DNA of 64,000 nt from Aminithiophilus ramosus (GCF_018069705.1 NZ_CP072943.1:930001-994000); one strand, 5' to 3'; positions 7,858 through 16,538 are shown, counted from the stretch's first letter. The notes: a model not told the origin generated them from the sequence alone. Numbers and translations are program-made.

Positions 7858-8967
7858 GTGAACAGAAGCCGAATTGTCGACATCCAGGTCCATGTCGTGG
7901 AACTTCCCCTGCGAAAGACCTGGCAGATTTCCCTTTATGCCGCGAACAGGCGCGCTCACGCCGTCGTCCGTCTCCAGACGGAAGATGGCATCGTCGGCTA
8001 CGGAGAGGCTGCCCCTTCTCCGGCCTTCATGGGCGAGACAGGCTACACCATCGAGACGGTCCTGAACCGTTATCTGCGGGAAGCGGCCCTGGGCGAGAAC
8101 CTTTTCGACATCGCCCGGATCCACGAGCGGATGGACAGCTCCATCGACGGAAACAGCGCGGCGAAGGCCGCCATCGACATTGCCGTCCACGACGCCATGG
8201 GAAAGAGCCTGGGTCTGCCCGTCTACCGTCTCCTCGGAGGCAAGGTCCGCCCGCGCATGGCCCTTTCCTGGGTCGTCGGCCTTCAGAGCTTCGATCAGGC
8301 CGTCGAAGAGGCCCGTCGGAAGGTGGCCGAGGGCTACCGTGTCATCAAGATCAAGGTGGGACAGGCCCTGGCCGATGACGTTCGACTCATAAGGACCTTG
8401 CGAGAAGAGCTGGGAGATGCCGTTCCCATTCGCCTCGACGCCAACCAGGGCTTCACGCCGCGGGAGGCCCTGGCTCTGCTCGACCAGGTTCGGGACTGCC
8501 CCGTCGAGGCCTTCGAACAGCCTGTAAGAAAATGGGATCTGGCGGGCCTGCGCTTCGTTCGAGAACGATCGGGGGCCGTGCCGATCATGGCCGACGAAAG
8601 CGCTTCCACTCTTCAAGACGCCTGCAACGTGCTCCGCAACGAGGGCGCCGATCTGTTCAACATCAAAGTCGGCAAAGTCGGGGGACTCTATCGGGCCTGC
8701 CAGATCGCCGCCCTTGTCGAGGCAGCTGGATTGAAGGCCACGGCGGGAAGCAATCTGGAAGTCTCCATCGGCGAGGCGGCCAGCGTCCACTTCGTCGCCA
8801 GCCAGAAGGCCCTCTCCCTTCCCAACGACATGCTCCTCGGGTCGGCACTTCACAGCGCCAACCTCGTCTCCGAGCCCCTATCCGTCATCGAAGGCCACGT
8901 GCTCTGCCCGGAAAGGCCGGGACTGGGAGTCGACGTCGACGAAGGGCTCTTCGGCCACAGAAGCTGA
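7858..8967 (+). CDS. Dipeptide epimerase (L-Ala-D/L-Glu epimerase-like, enolase superfamily)
   Basis: A 369-residue muconate-lactonising-enzyme-type protein. Catalytic features are visible: the KIK motif (Lys164, Lys166), metal ligands in LDANQG (Asp194), EAFEQP (Glu220) and MADESA (Asp246), and the second catalytic lysine in NIKVGKVGG (Lys270). This set matches L-Ala-D/L-Glu epimerases (YkfB/YcjG), which convert murein L-Ala-D-Glu for degradation. Substrate specificity in this group varies among dipeptides, so the exact substrate is open. GTG 7858 is preferred because AGAGGTGA lies 7 nt upstream; an in-frame ATG 45 bp earlier would overlap the hydrolase gene. Confidence 0.85.
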   Translation: MNRSRIVDIQVHVVELPLRKTWQISLYAANRRAHAVVRLQTEDGIVGYGEAAPSPAFMGETGYTIETVLNRYLREAALGENLFDIARIHERMDSSIDGNSAAKAAIDIAVHDAMGKSLGLPVYRLLGGKVRPRMALSWVVGLQSFDQAVEEARRKVAEGYRVIKIKVGQALADDVRLIRTLREELGDAVPIRLDANQGFTPREALALLDQVRDCPVEAFEQPVRKWDLAGLRFVRERSGAVPIMADESASTLQDACNVLRNEGADLFNIKVGKVGGLYRACQIAALVEAAGLKATAGSNLEVSIGEAASVHFVASQKALSLPNDMLLGSALHSANLVSEPLSVIEGHVLCPERPGLGVDVDEGLFGHRS

Positions 8968-9044
8968 CTCTTCATCCAGAGGCGCTTCGCCCGTCGGTTT
9001 CGAAAACCGTCACGGAGATTTGAGAAGAGAAAGGACTGAATGCC

Positions 9045-10352
9045 TTGATTTTCGACCTCCCAGCCATTCTCGGTTTTCTCCCGCTGCTTCTGTATATCGT
9101 TCTCATGTTCCGAGGCACGGACATGAACCTCTCCGTCCTTCTCTGCGTACTTCTCGGCGCCGTCCTCACGGGGGAATCGCTGACCGGATTCGGGGCCACC
9201 TTGCAGGGTGCCCTGAGTTCCTTCCTCTCCCTCATCGGATTCATCATCGTCCTCGGAGCCGGCCTGGGCGAGATCCTCACCGAATCCAAGGTGGCCCAGA
9301 ACATCGTTCACTATGTCATCGGCCGCAGCAAGATCACATCCCAGCGCCAGGCCATCATCGTCGCCATGTTCATTTCGACGGCCCTCGTCAGTATGCTGGG
9401 AACTCTGGCCGGATCGAACGCGATCATCGCCCCCATCATCATCCCCATCGTTGCCAGCCTGGGGATCACACCGAGCACGCTAGGCGTCATTCTTCACGGG
9501 GCCGGAGCCACGGGCCTCTACATCGGCCCCTTCGTCCCTCCCGTCGTCACCATCATGGGGCTGACGGGACTGACCTACGGCCAGTTCATGGCAACGGCCG
9601 GAATCCCTCTGGCTCTTATCGTCTGGGGCAGCACCTTCTTCATCGCCTGCAGAACACAGAGGCAGACGGAGGGCAAGGTCGCCTACAGCGACGCCGACTC
9701 GGCCCAGGATGCCTTTGAAATAACGCCCCAGATCCGGCGGGCGACGATCGTTTTTCTCGCCACCATGGCCTTCATGCTGGGTTACGGCATCATGGCCAAG
9801 TCGGGAGCCTCCTACGCCATCGTCGTCATGCTCGTCGCCGCTCTGGCCACGGGAGCCGCCTCGGGGATGTCCCTGACGGAGGCTCTGAAGACTCTCGTCC
9901 GGGGCAGTTCGAAGATGTACTGGATGTTTTTCATGTTCGTTCTCTTCGATCCTTTTCTCAACTATGTGGCCAAGTCGGGCGCCTTCAACGCCCTGGCCGG
10001 CTACATCCAGCCTCTCATCGACAAGGGCGGGGAAGTGGCCTTCCTCATGCTCAGCACCCTCATCGGCGTCTTCGGAATCTCCGGGGCCGGAGTGGCCCAG
10101 GCTCAGATAACCCACGAGCTCTTCCTTCCCCTGGTCACGGAGAACCACATATCGATGACCATCTGGGCTCTCGTCGTCCTCGTCGCCTGTCAGGTCACCT
10201 TCTTCGTTACGCCTACAGTCGACATGGTCGGCCAGATGGGCCTGGCCCGCTCCAAAGACATACGGGCCATGCTCAAAAACGGCTGGTGTCTGACGATCAT
10301 AACCTTCCTTTATGTCTTCGTCCGGGCCTTTCTTTACGTCCACGGGAACTGA
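9045..10352 (+). CDS. Ion-transporter-superfamily permease (GntP/citrate-like), substrate unknown
   Basis: A 435-residue integral membrane protein with about 11-12 hydrophobic helices and two similar halves, each with a loop rich in glycine and proline (GTLAGSNAIIAPIIIP near residue 125; GVFGISGAGVAQAQ near 345). This architecture is typical of the ion transporter superfamily of organic anion or amino acid permeases. I cannot assign a substrate; within this cluster a dipeptide, acylated amino acid or organic acid is likely. TTG at 9045 is chosen because AAAGGA lies 9-10 nt upstream and the frame has no ATG nearby. Confidence 0.7.
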   Translation: MIFDLPAILGFLPLLLYIVLMFRGTDMNLSVLLCVLLGAVLTGESLTGFGATLQGALSSFLSLIGFIIVLGAGLGEILTESKVAQNIVHYVIGRSKITSQRQAIIVAMFISTALVSMLGTLAGSNAIIAPIIIPIVASLGITPSTLGVILHGAGATGLYIGPFVPPVVTIMGLTGLTYGQFMATAGIPLALIVWGSTFFIACRTQRQTEGKVAYSDADSAQDAFEITPQIRRATIVFLATMAFMLGYGIMAKSGASYAIVVMLVAALATGAASGMSLTEALKTLVRGSSKMYWMFFMFVLFDPFLNYVAKSGAFNALAGYIQPLIDKGGEVAFLMLSTLIGVFGISGAGVAQAQITHELFLPLVTENHISMTIWALVVLVACQVTFFVTPTVDMVGQMGLARSKDIRAMLKNGWCLTIITFLYVFVRAFLYVHGN

Positions 10353-10384
10353 GGGAAAGACGGGAAACGGAGGAGGAATCGACC

Positions 10385-11254
10385 TTGATTCAAGTCGCTC
10401 TTTTGCAGACCGACATTCACTTCAAGGAACCTCTCAGAAATTTCGAAACCGTAGGCGGGCTTTTTGAAGAGGCCATGGCGGCCCGTCAAAAACCGGACGT
10501 CGTCATCCTCCCCGAGGACTGGAGCTGCGGTTTCTCTCAGGAGATGTTCCATCACATGGCCGATTTCATTGAACCCGAGGGAGGACCATCCGTCTCCTTC
10601 CTGCGCGATTTGGCCAGGAGGCATCGGGTCTGGGTCGTGGGGGGCTCCATCGGAACGCAGTTCTCCGACGGGAAGATGCGCAACACGACCTTTCTCATCG
10701 ACCGAGAGGGAAATATCGCCGGAGACTACAGCAAGACACACCTCTACAGCGATATGGACGAAGATCTCCCCTATTCCCAGGGCGACCGGAACGCCGTTTT
10801 CGAGACCGAATGGGGCAAGGTCGCCTTCATGATCTGCTATGACATCCGTTTCTGCGAGCTCTCCCGAGGGTACGCTCTCGAAGGGGCCGAGGCCCTGATC
10901 GTCACCTCCAACTTTCCCAACCCCCGCCTGAATCACTGGAAAACGCTGCTCACGGCCAGGGCCATTGAGAATCAGATGTTCGTCATCGCCTGCAACCGCG
11001 TGGGGACAAGCCCCATGGGAAGCTATTTCGGACACTCCCTCGTCATCGATCCCTTCGGTGAAATCCTCGCCGAGGGCGGGGAAAAGCAGGAAATCGTCAC
11101 CGCCCAAGTCGATTTCAGCGCCGTGAAAACGATCCGCGAGACGATCCACATGTTCCGAGATCGTCAGCCTCACCTCTACTCCAGAGCCCTTCTGACGCCC
11201 AATACGCTCCAGGAAGAGCGCAGGGAGGCCCTGCGTCGTCTGTCGGAGCGCTGA
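10385..11254 (+). CDS. Carbon-nitrogen hydrolase (nitrilase superfamily)
   Basis: A 289-residue single-domain nitrilase-superfamily enzyme with the catalytic triad Glu44 (ILPEDW), Lys117 (YSKTHLY) and Cys151 (MICYDIRF). Members hydrolyse amides such as omega-amides, N-carbamoyl amino acids or deaminated glutathione. Its neighbours (permease, M20 amidohydrolase) suggest an amide or carbamoyl-amino-acid substrate. TTG 10385 follows GGAGGAGG by 8 nt. A second, distinct nitrilase is encoded at 20705-21499 with the same triad. Confidence 0.85.
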   Translation: MIQVALLQTDIHFKEPLRNFETVGGLFEEAMAARQKPDVVILPEDWSCGFSQEMFHHMADFIEPEGGPSVSFLRDLARRHRVWVVGGSIGTQFSDGKMRNTTFLIDREGNIAGDYSKTHLYSDMDEDLPYSQGDRNAVFETEWGKVAFMICYDIRFCELSRGYALEGAEALIVTSNFPNPRLNHWKTLLTARAIENQMFVIACNRVGTSPMGSYFGHSLVIDPFGEILAEGGEKQEIVTAQVDFSAVKTIRETIHMFRDRQPHLYSRALLTPNTLQEERREALRRLSER

Positions 11255-11283
11255 CACCCGTCATCGCCCCGGACACACCCAGA

Positions 11284-11312
11284 GGGAGCCGGAAAACCCG
11301 GCTCCCCTTTTC
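11284..11312 (+). terminator. Hairpin with short T run after the nitrilase gene
   Basis: GGAGCCGG and CCGGCTCC form an 8-bp stem around a short A-rich loop, followed by CC and TTTT. It lies between the nitrilase stop and the M20 ribosome site, so it may terminate or attenuate before the last gene of the cluster. Confidence 0.6.
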
Positions 11313-11331
11313 CCCCAGACAGGAGGCCATC

Positions 11332-12513
11332 ATGTATTCCGTCGCCGACAAGATGGAAAGGACTCTCAGGGAAGTCCTCCCCGAAGCCATCGCCCTCCGC
11401 CGTGCCATCCACCGGAATCCGGACCTCTCCGGAGAAGAGACTTCCACCGTCGAGAAGGTTCTGGCCTTCCTTCAGGATTCCCCTCTCTCCTTTCGCCGCA
11501 CGGAAAGGGGAAACGCCCTCGTCGCCAACCTCGGAGGGGACGACGGCGAACGCCTGGCCTTCAGGGGAGACATGGACGCCCTGCCCCTCCGCGAGGAGAC
11601 GGGACTTCCCTATGCCTCCGAGGACCTACGGGCCATGCATGCCTGCGGCCACGATTTCCACACGGCCATCCTCGCAGGGACGGCGAAAATTCTCTCACAG
11701 ATCTGCCCCGATCCCTGCCGCCCCCTGCGGTTTCTCTTTCAACCCAGCGAAGAGGACAGTCCCCGAGGCGGCTCGAGGACACTCATCGAGATGGGGGCTC
11801 TTGAAAAGGTCTCCGCCCTCTACGGCCTTCACCTCTGGCCCGAACTCTGCCTGGGAGAGGTGGCCACGAAACGGGGCCCCCTCATGGCGGCCTCCGATCG
11901 CCTGACGGTCCGGATAGACGGCGTCGGGAGCCACGCAGCCAGTCCCCACAGAGGCATCGACGCCCTGACGGCTTCGGCCTATGTGGCAACGGCCGTACAA
12001 AGTCTTCTGTCGCGGCGGATCGATCCTTTCGAGCCGGTCGTCCTGACCTTCGGCCGCATCGAAGGTGGCGACCGCTACAACGTCCTGGCCCATTCCGTCT
12101 CCATGGAGGGGACGTGCCGGACCTTCAGTCCCGACGTCCGCGATTTCATGGAACGCGAGATCTCCGGCCTTTCCTGCTCCGTCGCTCAGGGGATGGGCGC
12201 CCGCTGCTCCGTCGAATACGAACGCGGCTACCCGGCCCTGATGAACGACTCCGAACTGGCCGAAAGTTTTCTCCGCGACAGAGAGCGTCTTCTGCCTCAC
12301 CTGAAGGCCATCGACGCCGAGAGGCCCTCGATGATCGCCGAAGATTTTTCCTTCATGGCAGCCCAGGTCCCCTCCCTCTTTTTCTGGCTGGGCTGCCGAC
12401 CGGCAGAGCGCCCTCTGGCCTCTTTTCCGTCCCTCCACAGCAGCCGCTTCGTTCCCGATGAGGCCGTCCTCGAAAAGGGTCTCCGTCTTTTCTGCTTCCT
12501 GGCTCTGAGGTGA
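11332..12513 (+). CDS. M20-family amidohydrolase (N-acyl/aminoacyl amino acid hydrolase)
   Basis: A 393-residue M20D-type metallopeptidase. The metal and catalytic segments are visible: FRGDMDALP, MHACGHDFHTA, FQPSEED, HLWPEL and the late ligand region near residue 370. Family members (hippurate hydrolase, N-acetyl-L-amino acid amidohydrolase, IAA-amino acid hydrolase) cleave acyl- or aminoacyl-amino acids. No signal peptide is seen, so it acts in the cytoplasm. AGGAGG lies 5 nt before the ATG. The stop is only 5 bp from the convergent grdD stop. Confidence 0.9.
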   Translation: MYSVADKMERTLREVLPEAIALRRAIHRNPDLSGEETSTVEKVLAFLQDSPLSFRRTERGNALVANLGGDDGERLAFRGDMDALPLREETGLPYASEDLRAMHACGHDFHTAILAGTAKILSQICPDPCRPLRFLFQPSEEDSPRGGSRTLIEMGALEKVSALYGLHLWPELCLGEVATKRGPLMAASDRLTVRIDGVGSHAASPHRGIDALTASAYVATAVQSLLSRRIDPFEPVVLTFGRIEGGDRYNVLAHSVSMEGTCRTFSPDVRDFMEREISGLSCSVAQGMGARCSVEYERGYPALMNDSELAESFLRDRERLLPHLKAIDAERPSMIAEDFSFMAAQVPSLFFWLGCRPAERPLASFPSLHSSRFVPDEAVLEKGLRLFCFLALR

Positions 12514-12518
12514 CGGTT

Positions 12519-13664
12519 TCAGTCGATGAGATGGGCCTGACGAAGGATCGCCTCGGCCCGCCCCTTCCGGGCCGAGGCGATCTTCACGACGGGCCCCGTG
12601 CAGCCCATGGCCGACTCGGCATAGACGCCCGCCTCCCAGAGGAGCTTCACGGCGTCCTCCACGGCAAGGACGTCGACGCCGTGGATCTCGGCATCGGTCG
12701 GCTCGGCCGGCGGCGCGGCGGGGGCTTCCGGCCCCTGGGGTCTTTCTCTGCGGAGGAGCTCGGCCAGTCCGGCCCTGCGGGCGGCGGCGAACTCCTCTTC
12801 GACGAGGCGAGGCAGATGGGAGCGCACGGCCTGGGCCGTGAAGGTCAGAGCTCCGGCGATGACGGAGGCCCCCGAGGCCCGGGAGATGATGGAAATCACC
12901 GAGGGCCAGCCTTCGCCGACGGAGGGACCGTAGCCCCATCCCAGGCTCTCCCTTCCCCCGCCGGTGGTGAAGGCCGAAAAAAGCTTGACGAGAACGTTGC
13001 CCGTCAGCGTGTCGCAGAGGCAGATGTCGACGGCACCGGAGAGGAGGTCATTGCCCCGCAGAAGAGCCCCCCCATCGCCTCGGCCGCTTCGTCCGAAGCG
13101 AAGGGGGTAGCCTCCGTCGGCCAGAGACTTCAAGGCCCTCAAAGCCGACGGGGCTCCCTCGACGTTGAGGACGCCCAGGGAGGGATCGGTCTTGCCCAGG
13201 CTTCGCGCCACGGCTCGTGCGAGGAGGGCGTTTTTCACCATGGCCTCGACGCGGTCCGTCGCCGAGGCGCCCGTCGAGGTGGCGACGAGAAGATCCCGCC
13301 CGTCGGCGGGGACGACGACGCGGCCCACGGTGGCCACCCCCAGCGGGAAGGGGTAATGGAGGGCCACGGCCCCGTCGATGCGCCCTTCCGCAAGGGCTCC
13401 TTCCATGGCGGCCACGACGTCGGCCTCGCAGCCGTCGGTCTCGATCCAGTCCAGGCCCTCTCCCTCAGGCACCTGGGGACCGATGGGAAGGACCTGGAGA
13501 TCCCGGCTCTCCTGGGCGAGGCGGGCTCCGGCGACGATTTCGGCCGCCCCCAGTTCGCTGCCGTAGGCCATGAGGCCGATCTTCGTCGGAGCCGGGCCGG
13601 CCCCCTGAGAGAGGATCTCCTCCAGAAGCTCGCCGACGAGGCGAGACGGTCCGCTCACTCTCAT
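12519..13664 (-). CDS. grdD: Glycine/sarcosine/betaine reductase complex protein C, subunit GrdD
   Basis: A 381-residue component C subunit. The N-terminal part is a phosphotransacetylase/PlsX-like fold (GLMAYGSELG, LHYPFPLG, STGASATDR segments); the C-terminal domain after an alanine/proline-rich hinge has the acetyl-accepting cysteine motif AMGCTGPVVK. With GrdC it turns the carboxymethyl group delivered via GrdA into acetyl phosphate. ATG 13664 is preferred: GAGG lies 5-6 nt upstream and it is 8 bp after the grdC stop. Its last 21 codons differ from the displaced copy at 5573 and contain a perfect 15-bp hairpin. Confidence 0.92.
   Translation of the reverse strand: MRVSGPSRLVGELLEEILSQGAGPAPTKIGLMAYGSELGAAEIVAGARLAQESRDLQVLPIGPQVPEGEGLDWIETDGCEADVVAAMEGALAEGRIDGAVALHYPFPLGVATVGRVVVPADGRDLLVATSTGASATDRVEAMVKNALLARAVARSLGKTDPSLGVLNVEGAPSALRALKSLADGGYPLRFGRSGRGDGGALLRGNDLLSGAVDICLCDTLTGNVLVKLFSAFTTGGGRESLGWGYGPSVGEGWPSVISIISRASGASVIAGALTFTAQAVRSHLPRLVEEEFAAARRAGLAELLRRERPQGPEAPAAPPAEPTDAEIHGVDVLAVEDAVKLLWEAGVYAESAMGCTGPVVKIASARKGRAEAILRQAHLID
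12546..12582. other. Perfect 15-bp hairpin inside the 3' end of grdD
   Basis: Arms 12546-12560 and 12568-12582 with a 7-nt loop lie within the codons for the GrdD tail, exactly the part that is unlike the displaced copy. It sits just inside the convergent M20/grdD stops. There is no T run on either side, so a terminator role is possible but unproven. Confidence 0.6.
12583..12715. repeat. Right copy of the exact 133-bp direct repeat
   Basis: Identical to 5637-5769. Here the repeat is part of the intact grdD. The identity stops at 12715 in a GGCGGCG tract, and a second GGCGGCG 74 bp on (12783-12789) is followed by bases that again match the left copy. Confidence 0.95.
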
Positions 13665-13671
13665 CACCGCC

Positions 13672-15210
13672 TCAGTCGCCCTTGAGGGCCCGGGCCACAT
13701 CGCCCAGGGCCTCGAGGATCATCTGTCGCACCGCCTCACGGTCGAGGCCCCGAGCGGCGACCTCCTTGGGACGACCGGCCTCGACGAGGAAAGAAGCCCC
13801 GTCGGCCAGGTTGGTCAGGCGAGCCAGGAAGAGACTTCCCTTGCCGATGATCATGGCCCGCCTCATCGTTCCGGCCGAGATGGCGTCACAGGCATGGCCC
13901 AGGAAGGGGACGCCCGAAGGGATATGGCCCTGAGTGGGGGCGAAGCCGATCAGCCCCCGCCGGGCGACGAAATCCATCATGTCGGCCTTCTCGAGCTGCC
14001 CCTTCATGACGGCCAGGGCGGCGATCATCTTGGCGTTGGCCAGGGGCACGTCGCCGGCCCCTGCGGGCAGAGTCACTTCGGCGTTGTGAAGCTCGGCGGC
14101 ATAGCGGTCCACGTCGGCGAAAGAAAGGCCCACCTTCTGAAGGGGCTCCAGGACCAGGGCCGTCGTCACGGCCTGAGGCGAGGCTCCGGCCCCGACGGTA
14201 TGTTTGCCCAGGGCGTCGAGGCGGATGACGGGCATCGTTCCGTCGTCGGCGACGAGGAGAAGGGCGAAATTGCCCAGGACGTCCTCGAGGGCCGGCAGCC
14301 CCTTGCGGACATGGTCCTTGGCGTTCATGAAAAGCTTGGGAACGGCTCCGCCGCCGAGGACGACGCAGTTGGGCTGAGCTCCGGCGGCAACGAGAGAGGC
14401 CCCGGCGATGACGGCGTTGACGGGACCGGCACAGAAGCCCCGGACGTCCATGCCGCTGGCGTTGACGCAGCCGGCGATCTCGGCGACGGCCTTGGCGAAG
14501 TTCCCTCCGCCTCGCTGGTTCATGTCTCCCGCCGCCTCCTCGGAGCACTCGATGACGTAATGGACCTCCTCGGGAGCCATCGCGGCGTTCTTCAAGAGAT
14601 GCAGAAGGGCCAGGACGCCTCCGGCCTTGCAGGCCAGGTTCTCCAGGAGGACATAGGCCTCGAGGCACTCGTCGACGTCGTGGCCCTGACGGACGCAGCC
14701 CACGATCCTTCCGCCTAGAGAAAGAGGAAGGGCATGGCGATCCCTCACCTCATCGTCGATCTCGACGAGGGGATGGCCTTTTTCCAGGCGCTTTTTCATC
14801 GCCTCCGTGACGAGAGGGTGGCGATCGAGCCGCTGAGCCACGTCGGAGGCGAAGTCCCTCTCGAGCCAGACGAGATCGAAGACGTCGCAGATATCGAGGA
14901 GCCCCAGAAATTCCTCCTCGGGCATGATCTCGCCGTAGCGGCCGTAGCGGCAGGGCTCTTCGGCTAAGTTCTCATGCCAGGGTTTGGGCGATCGGGCCAG
15001 TTCGTCGAGGCCGATGGCGCCGATATAGGCCCGATTGGGAGCGTAGGAGGCAGCCTGATCGAAGGTCCAAAGGTGACCGGGCAGTTTTTCCAGGAACTCC
15101 GTCTCCTTCTTGGTCTTCCGTTCGATCCAAGGCGTGTTGCCGTAGAGCCGAGCGAGCTCGGGCACGTGGTTCAGGGCATAGGCCGTGGCCTTGATTGCCG
15201 CCGTCGTCAT
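13672..15210 (-). CDS. grdC: Glycine/sarcosine/betaine reductase complex protein C, subunit GrdC
   Basis: A 512-residue protein matching GrdC in length and sequence, with a FabH/thiolase-like character (FCAGPVNAVIAGASLVA, GCVNASGMD and NQRGGGNFAKAVAE segments and a final IGFAPTQGHIPSG region). GrdC and GrdD form component C, which releases acetyl phosphate. The gene lies 20 bp after grdB and 8 bp before grdD. ATG 15210 has AAGGAGA about 11 nt upstream. Confidence 0.93.
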   Translation of the reverse strand: MTTAAIKATAYALNHVPELARLYGNTPWIERKTKKETEFLEKLPGHLWTFDQAASYAPNRAYIGAIGLDELARSPKPWHENLAEEPCRYGRYGEIMPEEEFLGLLDICDVFDLVWLERDFASDVAQRLDRHPLVTEAMKKRLEKGHPLVEIDDEVRDRHALPLSLGGRIVGCVRQGHDVDECLEAYVLLENLACKAGGVLALLHLLKNAAMAPEEVHYVIECSEEAAGDMNQRGGGNFAKAVAEIAGCVNASGMDVRGFCAGPVNAVIAGASLVAAGAQPNCVVLGGGAVPKLFMNAKDHVRKGLPALEDVLGNFALLLVADDGTMPVIRLDALGKHTVGAGASPQAVTTALVLEPLQKVGLSFADVDRYAAELHNAEVTLPAGAGDVPLANAKMIAALAVMKGQLEKADMMDFVARRGLIGFAPTQGHIPSGVPFLGHACDAISAGTMRRAMIIGKGSLFLARLTNLADGASFLVEAGRPKEVAARGLDREAVRQMILEALGDVARALKGD

Positions 15211-15230
15211 CGGAAGTCCGGTCTCCTTTC

Positions 15231-16538
15231 TCAGCCGGGAAAGACGGTCTGGCCGTCGATCTCCGTCTGAAGGGCTCTGAGTCCCTTCTCGACGAGAGAG
15301 CGCCGGAGAGCCTTCTCTTCCTCGAGCGATTTGGTGGGATCACCGAAGGGGTGGGGAATGGCGATCGTCGGAACGATTCGATTGGCTCCGACAGTCTGGG
15401 AGATGGGGACGATGGTGCACATGTGGACGACGGGGAAGCCTGCACGCTCGATTTCCTTGACCATCGTTGCGCCGCAACGAGTGCAGGTCCCTCAGGTCGA
15501 GGTGAGGATGACGGCGTCGACGGCGGCCTCCTTCAACTTTCGGGCGATCTCGCGGCCGAATCGGGCCGCCATGGCCACGGGCGTGCCGTTGCCCACCGTC
15601 GTGTAGAACACCTCGTGGAGCTTGGCGAAAAGGCCCTCTCTCTCCATCTCGCGCAGGACATCGACGGGAAGGACCCTGTCGGCATCGCCGTCGGCCGCCG
15701 TCGGATCGTAGCCGCCGTGAGCCGTCCCGTAGCCCGCCGAGGTGAGATCGTCGACGCCGGAGATGTCGTACTCGCCGTAGCGACTGGCGCTGGAGGCCTC
15801 GATGTGATCGGGGTTCCCCCTGGGAACGATGCCGCCCGACGTGACGAGGGCGATCCGGGCCCCCTTGAGATCCTTGAGGGCGGGAGCGGGAGGAACCCTG
15901 TCGAAGACGGGCATGGGGTACTCCGTCTCGAAAGGCTCCCCTCGGAGCTTGCTGACGAGCATGGCGACGGCCCTCTCCGCTCCCCTTTCGGGGCGGAAGA
16001 GGTTGCGGCGCAGGCCTCGGGCGATGTAGCCCTCTGCGGCGGGGAGGCCCAGTTCCTCTTTCCTGAGGAGCTTGACAAGGAGGGAGGCCATGACGGGAAC
16101 GGCCTTGCGCAGCCCCCGCGCGCTGTCGGCGGCCTCGACGATGACCGTATCCCTGCGGAAGAGGTCGACGCCGGGATTCTCGGGATACATGGCCGTCAGC
16201 GTCGGAAGATAGAGGGTCTCGCCCACGGCCTTGCAGACGGCGCCGCAGGCCGTGCCGTAGCGACCGGCGTTGAAGGCAGGCCCTGCCACGACGCCGTCGG
16301 CTTGACAGGATCGAATGAGCTCGATGATTTCTGCCGTCGCCGCCTCGATGTTCTCGGCGAAGTAGCCGTCGCCGCAGATGACGGTGGCGACGATCTCCGC
16401 CTCGGAACCCAAGGCCGCTGCCAGGGCCTGGCCGGGCCCGACGATGCCCTGGCGCAGAAGGGGCCTCTGGCCGGCAGCCTCTTCCCCGCCGATGCCGGCG
16501 AAAAACTGATTCAGGTAGTGGACCACGCGATAGGTCAC
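15231..16538 (-). CDS. grdB: Selenoprotein B of glycine (or related) reductase, UGA read as selenocysteine
   Basis: The frame is open from 16547 to an in-frame TGA at 15494-15492 and continues to a real stop at 15231. Around the TGA the peptide is TST-Sec-GTCTRCGATMVKE, the conserved selenocysteine site of GrdB-type proteins. GTG 16538 is preferred: AGGAGG lies 9 nt upstream, and MTYRVVHYLNQFFAGIGGE matches the usual GrdB start; an ATG at 16547 directly abuts the ribosome site. The product is then 435 residues with Sec at 349. With GrdE it binds the substrate and passes the carboxymethyl group to GrdA. GrdB, GrdF (sarcosine) and GrdH (betaine) are similar, so the substrate is not certain; the glycine riboswitch favours glycine. 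Confidence 0.93.
15465..15479 (-). promoter_or_regulatory. Candidate bacterial SECIS hairpin for grdB
   Basis: Twelve nt after the UGA a perfect 6-bp stem (CGTTGC / GCAACG) closes a 3-nt GGC loop, within the coding sequence for TRCGA. Bacterial SECIS elements lie directly 3' of the UGA, so position and form fit. SelB binding here is inferred. Confidence 0.5.
15492..15494 (-). other. Selenocysteine UGA codon of grdB
   Basis: In-frame TGA flanked by conserved GrdB residues on both sides; the downstream 87 codons remain open and conserved. This is recoding, not a frameshift or stop. Confidence 0.93.

Larger units (their letters stand above)
5770..12582. mobile_element. Putative inserted island bounded by grdD direct repeats
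   Basis: This segment holds six plus-strand genes lying against otherwise minus-strand neighbours, bounded on each side by the 133-bp grdD repeat. It reads visibly less GC-rich than the flanks, for example 5868-5945 (judged by eye, not computed). No integrase, transposase or terminal inverted repeats are visible. A single-crossover or gene-end-replacing insertion would explain the layout: the left flank keeps the old grdD tail and terminator, the right end supplies a new grdD tail. This is a structural inference, not a recognised element family. Confidence 0.5.

Noticed and set aside
15492-15494. grdB as a truncated gene or pair of ORFs
   Set aside because: The TGA is the conserved selenocysteine position, and downstream residues are conserved GrdB sequence.
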